From JBDSSS01 sp039928615 (GTDB lineage: Bacteria > Actinomycetota > Actinomycetes > Actinomycetales > Dermatophilaceae): a DNA stretch of 64,000 bases. Shown piece after piece: positions 51,840-59,900 of this stretch. Made by a program: the position numbers and the translations under genes. Below the pieces are notes generated by a model. The model did not search any database and was not told where the DNA came from. It worked only from the letters and a program-made list of their open reading frames with translations. Location: assembly GCA_039928615.1 (NCBI GenBank), contig JBDSSS010000081.1:19208-83207 (forward strand), read 5' to 3'. The first letter of the stretch is position 1. Each line of letters opens with the position of its first letter.

Positions 51840-53537
51840 TCAGCACGCCTCGATGCGCACCCGCCCTCCGGTGAGGTGCCACCGGTGCGTCAGGCGTATG
51901 CCGCCGAGCAGGTGCTCGTCATGGCTGACGACGAGCACCGTCCCCGTGAAGGCCGCCACGGCCTCCTCCAGCTGCTCGGTCGCGTCGATGTCGAGGTGGT
52001 TGGTCGGCTCGTCGAGCACGAGGGTGTTGACCTGCCGGGCCTGGAAGAGGGAGAGTCCCGCCCGCGTGCGCTCGCCCATCGACAGGCTGTGAGCCGGCCG
52101 CTCCACGTGCGCGGCACCGAGCCCGAACTTCGCGAGCAGCGTCCGCACCCGCGCGGGTCCCCACGGACCGTCGCCGTCGGCCGACCCGCTCAGGGACCCG
52201 ACCACGACGTCGAGGAGTCGCTCGTCCGTCTCGAGCAGGGAGCGCTGCTGGTCGAGGTGACCGACCTCGAGCCGGGTCCCCGTCGACCGGCGGCCCGCCA
52301 CCAGGGGAAGGTCGTCGAGCAGGGCCGCCAGCAGGGTGGTCTTGCCGCTGCCGTTCTCGCCGACGAGCGCGATCCGGTCACCGCGAGCGACGGCGACACT
52401 GACCGGGCCGAGCCGGAAGCCGCCCCGGGCGACCACCGCACCGTCGAGGGTCGCGACGACGTCCGCAGAGGGTCGGCCGGCGGCGATCGCGTAGCGCAGC
52501 TGCCACTCCTTGCGGGGCTGCTCGGCCACGTCCAGCCGGTCGACCGCCCGCTCGAGGCGGGCCCCCTTCGCGGCCTGCCGGTCGGCACGGGCGCGGTGTC
52601 GCTCGCGCAGGTGCTTGTCGGGCTCGCCGCCGCGGGCCACGTTGCTCCGACCCCGGTCCGCCCACTCGTGCCGCTGGCGGCTCTGCGCGAGCAGCGAGTC
52701 CCGCGCGGCGGCATACCCCTCCCACGCCTGCCGCTCCCGGGCCCGGGCGAGGTCGCGGTGGGCCCGGAACGCGCTCCAGCCGCCGGGATGATGACGGACC
52801 TTCTGCTGCGGCAGGTCGAGCTCGACGACGGAGGTGGCGACGTCGTCGAGGAAGCCTCGGTCGTGGCTGGCGAGCAGCACGGGGCCGGGGTGGGAGCGGA
52901 CGAGCCCGACCATGAGGTCCCGACCCAGGGCGTCGAGGTCGTTGGTCGGCTCGTCGAGCAGGAGCACGTCGTGCCGGCTCAGCAGCACCGCCACGAGGGT
53001 GGCCCGCGCCGCCTCTCCGCCGGACAGGCTCCCGAGCGGCCGGTTCGCGTCGGCGTCGAGACCGACACCGGCGGCCACGTCGGGCAGGCGCGCGTCGAGA
53101 TCGGCCGCCCCGAGGGCGATCCAGCGCTCGAGGGCCACGGCATACCGGTCGATGGCGTCCGGCTCGCCGCAGCCGAGGGCCGCGGCGACTGACTCGAGCT
53201 CGCGGTCGGCCCCGTCGACGCCGGTGCGACGACGGACGTAGGCCAGCAGGCTCTCGCCCGGGTCGGGGACCGACTGCGGGAGCCAGCCCACCGTCGCGGC
53301 AGCCGGTGACAGCCGCACGGTCCCGGAGTCGACCGGCAGGTCGCCGACGACGGTCCGCATCAGGGTCGTCTTGCCCGACCCGTTGGGTCCGACGACGGCG
53401 ATGACGTCCCCGTCGGTGAGGGTGAGGTCGAGGCCGGTGAAGAGGGTGCGGGCGCCGAAGGCGACACCGAGGTCCCTCAGGGCGAGCGTGGTGGACGTGC
53501 TGGACATGCTGGACGTGGCGGATCGGGAGCTGGACAT
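51840..53537 (-). CDS. ABC-F family ATP-binding protein
   Basis: This 565-residue protein has two ABC ATPase domains and no membrane segment. Domain 1 has VGPNGSGKTTLMRTVVG, LGSLSGGEAARATLVAVL and DVLLLDEPTNDLDALG. Domain 2 has VGENGSGKTTLLAALL, HSLSMGERTRAGLSLF and LVLDEPTNHLDID. The interdomain linker is Arg-rich (about 255-330). ABC-F proteins act on ribosomes, and some protect against ribosome-targeting antibiotics. GGAG 5 bases upstream supports ATG 53537. It is divergent from the Tc-like locus. Housekeeping or resistance roles cannot be told apart here. Confidence 0.93.
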   Translation of the reverse strand: MSSSRSATSSMSSTSTTLALRDLGVAFGARTLFTGLDLTLTDGDVIAVVGPNGSGKTTLMRTVVGDLPVDSGTVRLSPAAATVGWLPQSVPDPGESLLAYVRRRTGVDGADRELESVAAALGCGEPDAIDRYAVALERWIALGAADLDARLPDVAAGVGLDADANRPLGSLSGGEAARATLVAVLLSRHDVLLLDEPTNDLDALGRDLMVGLVRSHPGPVLLASHDRGFLDDVATSVVELDLPQQKVRHHPGGWSAFRAHRDLARARERQAWEGYAAARDSLLAQSRQRHEWADRGRSNVARGGEPDKHLRERHRARADRQAAKGARLERAVDRLDVAEQPRKEWQLRYAIAAGRPSADVVATLDGAVVARGGFRLGPVSVAVARGDRIALVGENGSGKTTLLAALLDDLPLVAGRRSTGTRLEVGHLDQQRSLLETDERLLDVVVGSLSGSADGDGPWGPARVRTLLAKFGLGAAHVERPAHSLSMGERTRAGLSLFQARQVNTLVLDEPTNHLDIDATEQLEEAVAAFTGTVLVVSHDEHLLGGIRLTHRWHLTGGRVRIEAC

Positions 53538-53721
53538 GGGTCTCCTGGGTGACGGGCTCGAGGGGTGAGGGCGTCAGGAGATCCACATGGGCGCGACGCT
53601 AGGCCGCCGCCGCCGCCCGGTCCACCGATTTTCCGGAAGGCCAGTGGACCCGCGGGGTATCAACTCCCGCTCACGGGACCTCTGACGGGTGGAATCCATC
53701 CGTATCCCCCGGGAGGGCGTC

Positions 53722-56700
53722 ATGACCGTCAGCATCGCCGCATCACTCACCTACACCTACCGGCGGGCCGAGCTCGTCCTGACGGCGCCGGAGCACGACC
53801 CCGACAGCGCCGCCCTCGCGCGGATCGATGGGCTCCTCGCGGCCGCCGCCACCGCCTACCGGGAGCGGCGCTACACCGACGCCGTCGACGCCTACACCCG
53901 CGTCCGGTCGCTGCTGTGGACCCAGCTGTTCCCGCTGACCGTCCTCGACGAGACCGTCGCCTGGCGCACCGCCCTGCTCTCACCGCTCGTGTCGTATGCC
54001 GCGGAGTGGCTCAACGTGCTGCCGGTCGAGCAGGCGGACGGCGGGGTCCGCCCAAGGGAGACCGTCCCGGTCGACCTGCCGGTCCTCGGGCTGCTGAGCC
54101 GCGCCACCGGCTCGGTCGAGACGGCGGCGCTCGCCGACTACACGCTCTCGACGCGGCTCGCGGCCAAGGGCAACACCCGCGCCGCGTCGTTCTTCGAGGA
54201 CCGGGCCAGGGCCAACGCTCCGGACCTCATCACCAAGGTCGAGGCCGCTGGACCCGTCCTCAGTCCGCTCATCAGCCCGGTCGTCAGCCCCATCGGCCGG
54301 GCGCCCGTCTCGATCGTCACGCGCGTCGGCCGGGTCGACCGGACCTCCCGAGCGCTCGGGCGCCTCGACACCGGTGGGCTGCTCGCCGACCTCACCCCCG
54401 TGACCGTCCCCCCGGAGCTGACCGTCGAGAAGCGGACCTACGCCGCCTCCGTCGGCGACCGTGTCGTCACGGTCGGCTGGGCGACGGGGTCGGCGCCGAC
54501 GACCGACGCGGTGCTGAAGATCTACGAAGGTCGCACGCGGCTCACGACGCTGCCCGACGTGCTCATCAAGCCGAGCCGGGCCGCCGACGTCGCGGTCTCG
54601 CTGGCCCACGCCTGGTACTACGAGACGACCCTCGGCCTCGCCGAGTGCCACCACGCTCTCGGCAGCTACGGGCAGGCCGAGACCTGGTATCTCCGCGCGG
54701 CGGACTACGCCTACCTCAACATCGAGCTCGAGGCGCCCTACGTCTGGCACCGTCTCGCCAGCTGCTACCTCGCCTGGGGGGACTCGTTCTTCCGGGACGA
54801 CGACCCCGCTGCGGCGCTGCCGCTGTACGAGAGGGTCCTCGGCAGCGACGGAACCGCCCCGGCATCCTCGCTCTACACCAGCGCCGGGCTCACTCCGGCT
54901 GCGGATGCTGCCCGGACCCTGATCGGCTCGCTCGACGACCCGGGCGCCGTTGACGTCAACCCGGCCATCGCTGCCGTCGTCCTCGACGTCCAGGCGCAGC
55001 TAGCCAAGATCTCCGGCGGACTCGACTTCTGGGGACACTGGGCGCAGAACGTCCCGATCTGGACCTTCGACTACCTCCAGTCGGTCGCCGTGAACTTCGC
55101 CCAGCTCGCCATCGGCGCCGAACGCGACGCGATCTCCTTCTGGGAGAAGGCCGACAGCGGAGAGCTGACCCGCACCCAGCTGAGCCTCAACATCGGGGTG
55201 AGCCAAGCGGAGCTCACGGCGGTGCAGCGCCAGGTCGACGCCGCCAGGGCGGAGTCGACGGCATACGCCGCAGCCCGGGACGTGGCCCGGCTCCGAGCCC
55301 AGAACGCACAGGCCAACGCCGACGAGTACGCGACGAAGTCACGGCAGTGGACCCTGCACTCCGCCCTGTCGAGTCAGCTGAGCGGCGGTGAGGACGGGGA
55401 CGCCTCTCAGCTCAACGGGCTCGCCGACCAGATGACGAGCGGCGGCTACTCGATCAGCGGCGACCGCGGGACGCTCGCGGCTGCCGAGTCCCTCAGCGCC
55501 GCACGCATCCAGCGGGAGTACGAGGTCGACACGATGCGGCGCCAGGTCGCCGAGCTGAACGCGTCGGTGCACCAGGCCGACCAGGAGGTGGCCGCAGCCC
55601 TGGCCCGCGTCACCGCCACCCAGGCCAGCGCGAACGCTGCCGCCGTCCGGGTCGGTGCCGCGAAGGCGCTCCTGCAGGCGTTCGACGAGCAGCGCTTCAC
55701 GCCCGACGTGTGGAATGCGCTCGGGGAGCGGATGAGCTCGCTGTCCCAGCGCTACCTCGTGTGGGCGCTCGACGTCGCGAAGCGGATGCAGCGCGCCTAC
55801 AACTTCGAGAACGACGTGGCCGTGCACGTCGTGCGACCTGACTACGCCTCCGACGCCGTCCACGGGCTGCTCGCCGCCGACTCCCTCATGGCCGACGTCC
55901 AGTCCTTCACCTTCGACCTCGTCACCTCCACGGCTCCGAAGTCGCAGCCGCTCACGCAGACGATCTCGCTCGCCACCCGGGCCCCGTACCTCTTCGAGAG
56001 CCAGCTGCGGGCGACCGGCACCATGGAGTTCCAGACCGATCTCGACGACTTCGACTCCGTCTACCCGGGGACGTATGCCGGTCGCATCGAGACCGTCGAG
56101 GTATCCGTCGACGGGATCATCCCCGCCCGAGGGGTCAGTGGCACGTTGACCAACGCGGGGATCTCCCACTACCGGACCCCGACGGGGTCCGGCGGCCTCG
56201 TCAAGCACCGGGTGCAGCCCCGCGAGACCCAGGTCATCTCCGACTTCGACCCCCGCGCCGACGCCCTCGTCCACGAGTCCGACCGGCGCCAGCGGAGGAT
56301 CTTCGAGGGAGCCGGCCTCGCCTCCTCGTGGACGCTCGCGTTCCCGCCCGAGGCCAACGAGCTGGACCGCAACACGCTCGTCGACGTCCGGCTCACCTTC
56401 ACCTACTCGGCGAAGTACGACCCCGACCTGCGTGACACCGTGGTCGGGGAGCTCGCGGCCCGCCCGAGCATCCACGAGCGGCAGCGACCGTTCCCGCTGC
56501 GCTGGCTCTTCGCCGACGCCTTCTTCGCCTTCTACGGCTCGGGTGTGCTCGACCTCGAGCTCGGCCGCGGGGACTTCGCCTCGACGGAGACCCGCCCGGT
56601 CCTCACCGAGCTCGGGCTCGTCTGTGCGGCCACGCCGCACGCCAGGGTGAGCGGCATCGTGCTCCGGGTGACGGCGCCGGGCGCAGCCCCGGTGACGGTG

Positions 56701-56895
56701 ACGACGGATGCCGACGGCGTCGTCGACGCCACCGCCCTCGCCGGCGCGGTGACCGGCCAGTCGGCGCTCGGCGCCTACCGGCTCGAGCTCGTCGCCGCGG
56801 ACAACCCCGCCTGGGTCACCGCCGGCGCCCTTGACCTCGACGCGATCGACAACATCGCGCTCGTCGTCGGCTACGCGTTCACACCGCGCTCGTAG
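53722..56895 (+). CDS. Short TcA-like toxin-complex subunit with TPR-like N-terminus
   Basis: This protein is 1057 residues long from ATG 53722 (GGGAGGG upstream). Residues about 40-370 include TPR-like helices (YRERRYTDAVDAYTRVRSLL; LGSYGQAETWYLRAADYAYL). Residues about 470-655 are a long coiled-coil region rich in Ala, Gln and Glu. The last ~380 residues match the TcA TcB-binding region, with YLVWALDVAKRMQRAYNFEN, QLRATGTMEFQTDLDDFD and VYPGTYAGRIETVEVSVDG. Known TcA subunits are about 2500 residues with shell and receptor-binding domains; those are missing here. The gene lies 39 bases before the TcB-TcC gene. There is no signal peptide. Confidence 0.85.
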   Translation: MTVSIAASLTYTYRRAELVLTAPEHDPDSAALARIDGLLAAAATAYRERRYTDAVDAYTRVRSLLWTQLFPLTVLDETVAWRTALLSPLVSYAAEWLNVLPVEQADGGVRPRETVPVDLPVLGLLSRATGSVETAALADYTLSTRLAAKGNTRAASFFEDRARANAPDLITKVEAAGPVLSPLISPVVSPIGRAPVSIVTRVGRVDRTSRALGRLDTGGLLADLTPVTVPPELTVEKRTYAASVGDRVVTVGWATGSAPTTDAVLKIYEGRTRLTTLPDVLIKPSRAADVAVSLAHAWYYETTLGLAECHHALGSYGQAETWYLRAADYAYLNIELEAPYVWHRLASCYLAWGDSFFRDDDPAAALPLYERVLGSDGTAPASSLYTSAGLTPAADAARTLIGSLDDPGAVDVNPAIAAVVLDVQAQLAKISGGLDFWGHWAQNVPIWTFDYLQSVAVNFAQLAIGAERDAISFWEKADSGELTRTQLSLNIGVSQAELTAVQRQVDAARAESTAYAAARDVARLRAQNAQANADEYATKSRQWTLHSALSSQLSGGEDGDASQLNGLADQMTSGGYSISGDRGTLAAAESLSAARIQREYEVDTMRRQVAELNASVHQADQEVAAALARVTATQASANAAAVRVGAAKALLQAFDEQRFTPDVWNALGERMSSLSQRYLVWALDVAKRMQRAYNFENDVAVHVVRPDYASDAVHGLLAADSLMADVQSFTFDLVTSTAPKSQPLTQTISLATRAPYLFESQLRATGTMEFQTDLDDFDSVYPGTYAGRIETVEVSVDGIIPARGVSGTLTNAGISHYRTPTGSGGLVKHRVQPRETQVISDFDPRADALVHESDRRQRRIFEGAGLASSWTLAFPPEANELDRNTLVDVRLTFTYSAKYDPDLRDTVVGELAARPSIHERQRPFPLRWLFADAFFAFYGSGVLDLELGRGDFASTETRPVLTELGLVCAATPHARVSGIVLRVTAPGAAPVTVTTDADGVVDATALAGAVTGQSALGAYRLELVAADNPAWVTAGALDLDAIDNIALVVGYAFTPRS

Positions 56896-56934
56896 CCCAC
56901 CCTGCACCTGAGAGCCAACACCAAGGAGGAGGCC

Positions 56935-59900
56935 ATGAGCCTCGACATCGGTTTTGCCAGCCAGGCTCCCTCCCTCCCCTCCGGGGGCGGGGTCGGCGGA
57001 CTGGGTGAGACCTTCGCGCCCGACCTCTCGACCGGGACCGGAACCTTCGCGGTCCCGCTCGACCTGCCGCACGGCCCGAACGACTCACGCCCCCGCCTCG
57101 CGCTGCACTACGACAGCGGCAGCGGCAACGGCCCCCTCGGGGTCGGGTGGAGCCTCCCGCTCCCACGGCTGCTCCGCTCGACGATGGTCGGACGACCTCG
57201 CTACGACGACTCGGACACCGTGGTGCTCGAAGGTGCGGGTCCCCTCGTACGGGCAGCCGACGGCTCGCTCCACCCCGAGGTGGATGCAGGGGACTGGCGG
57301 CTCGTGGCCGACGGTCCCGGTTTCGTCGCCACCGACCGTGCGGGCAGCCGGCACCGCCTCGGCGGGGACCCGACGAGCCGCATCCCCGGTCTGGGTGGCG
57401 CCCCGTGGGCCTGGCTGCTCACGGAGTCGGCGGACAACGTCGGCGAGCGCACGACCTACCACTGGCGGGCCGCCGGCGCCCAGCGCTACCTCGAGAGCAT
57501 CGTCTGGGGCCCGTTCGAGGTGCGCTTCCTCTGGGAGGACCGGCCCGACGTGATCCGCTGGGGCAGAGGAGGTTTCCTGCTCGAGACGGCGGAGCGCTGC
57601 TCAGGGGTCGAGCTGCGCCTACCGGCCGAGCCGAGGCCGCTGGTGCGTCGGTGGGCCCTTGCCTACACGCAGGCGGTCGGCAACGGCGCGTCGCTGCTGA
57701 GTGCCGTCACCCTCACCGGTTTCGCCGCCGACGGCACGAGCCTGACCGCGCCCCCGCTGTCGCTCGGCTACGCCGCCGCCGAGCCCGTCGCGCTGCGCCG
57801 GATCGACCCGATCGACGCCCGGTCCGCCCCTCCCGGGCTCACCGGGTCTGGTCGGGTCGAGCTCGTCGACTGGACCGGGACCGGCACGGCGGACGTCATC
57901 GCCTTCGACGCGGAGGGTGCCGCCCGCGTCTGGCCGAACGAGGGCGGGCGGCTGGGTCGCCCCCTCACGGCCGGCACCGTCCCGGCGCTCGGTGGTCCGC
58001 TGTCGCGCTCCGGGCTCGTCGACGTCGACGGGGACGGGGTCGCCGACCTCGTCCGCGCCGACGTGCCGTTGGCCCGCTACCAGACCCGGACGGCCGCGGG
58101 CTTCGGTCGGACCCGCACCCTCGGATCGGCCCCTGCGGTCGCCCCCGGTGACCCCCGGGCGCGGCTGGCTGACTTCGACGGGACCGGCTCGGCCGGGCTG
58201 CTGTGGGGTGTGCGTGACACGCTCCTGCTCGCACAGCGGGACGAGGCGGGTGACTGGCTGCAGCGGCTCGACGTCGTGCCCGGCACGCCCGACGGGCCAC
58301 CCACCGACCTCACCGACCCGCGCGTCCACTGCGCCGACATGACGGGCGACGGGACACCTGACCTCGTGCGCGTCGACGGCTCCGGGGTGACCTACTGGCC
58401 CTACCTCGGCCACGGCGTCTTCGGTGACCGGGTCGAGATGGCGGACCCGCCGCGTCTGCCCGCGGACGGCGATCCCTCGAGCGTCCTCGTCGTCGACCTC
58501 GACGGCGACGGCTGCGCCGACGTGGTGCACCTCGACCGTGGGACCCTGCGGGCCTGGGTCAACCAGTCCGGAGCCCGCTTCGGTGCCGAGCGGCGCGTCG
58601 ACCACCTCCCGACCGGGGCGATGGCGGACGTCCGCGTCGCCGACGTGCTCGGGACCGGGCGTCCGGCCGTCGTCTGGTCAACCCCGCTCGCCTCCGGGCG
58701 CGGACGGTGGTTCGCCCTCGACCTCGGCGTCACCGCGCCGCTGCTCACCCGGATCGACAACGGCGTGGGTCGCTCGACGGCCATCACCTGGACGACGTCC
58801 GCCCGGGAGTCCGAGCGCGACCGAGCCGCCGGGAGCCCGTGGGTGACACGGTTGCCCGTCGTGCTCCCGGTCGTCTCCGAGGTCGCGGTCGACGACGCGA
58901 CGAGTGGCTCGGTGGCGCTGACCCGCTACGCCTACCGGGACGGACGCTACGACGGGGTGCTCCGGGAGGTCTGCGGCTTCGGCCGGGTCGACACCGAGGA
59001 GGTCGGCGACGCGAGCATCGCGACCCTGCACACGTCGCGCTGGTTCCACACCGGCCTCACCGCCGAGGGTGCCGAGCCCACGTCGGGCCCCGACCGTCGC
59101 ACCGCGAGGGCCCTGCGCGGGCGCCTCCTCCGCCAGGAGCGGGTGGGGCCCGGCGGCCACCTCTTCGACCGCTTCGAGCAGCAGTGGCGGGTCGACCCCG
59201 GCGTCGTGACGGGCACCGTCACCCCACGCCTCGTCGCGACCACGACGGCCGTCCACGAGGGCGCGGCCGACCCGGTCTCCGTCATCGTGACGGAGCAGCT
59301 CGAGTGGGACGCCGCCGGCAACGTCACCCGAGCCGTCGAGGTGGGCCTCGAGGGAGCGACGCCGGGCCACCGGCTCGAGACGACCACGACGTATGCCGTG
59401 GATCCGGCCGGACGCCACCGATCCCGGGTCGCTCGGGTCGTGCAGACCGACGGCTCGGGCGCCGTCCTCTCCGACCTTCGCACGACCTACGACGGCCTCC
59501 CCGAGGGCCAGGTCGGGCAGCACGGCCTCGTCACCGGTCGCTCGGCGCTGTGTCTCACGGACGACCAGGTCGCGGCCGTCTACGGGGCCGAGGTCCCGGA
59601 CCTCGCCGCGCTCGGCTACGCGCGCCGACCCGGCACCGCGGGTTGGTGGGTCGACCTCGGGACCTATGCGCGCACCGTCGACGGGTCCGGTCTGCACGGG
59701 CGCATCGTCGGGCCCCGTGGTGGGGTGAGCACGCTCGACTTCGACCCGGCCGGGTGCTATCCCGTGCGGGTCACCGACGCCGTCGGCAACACCCTGACGG
59801 CGCAGTTCGACCTGCACAGCTACCAGCCGACCGCGGTCGTGCACCCGTCCGGCGCACGGACGACAGCGGCATACGACGCCCTCGCCCGGCTCACCGCGAC

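Noticed and set aside
53574..53588. Four-codon leader peptide (M-W-I-S) upstream of the ABC-F gene as an antibiotic-sensing attenuator
   Set aside because: The mini-frame exists on the minus strand, but it has no ribosome-binding site, no hairpin that would mask the ABC-F start, and such a short frame is expected by chance.
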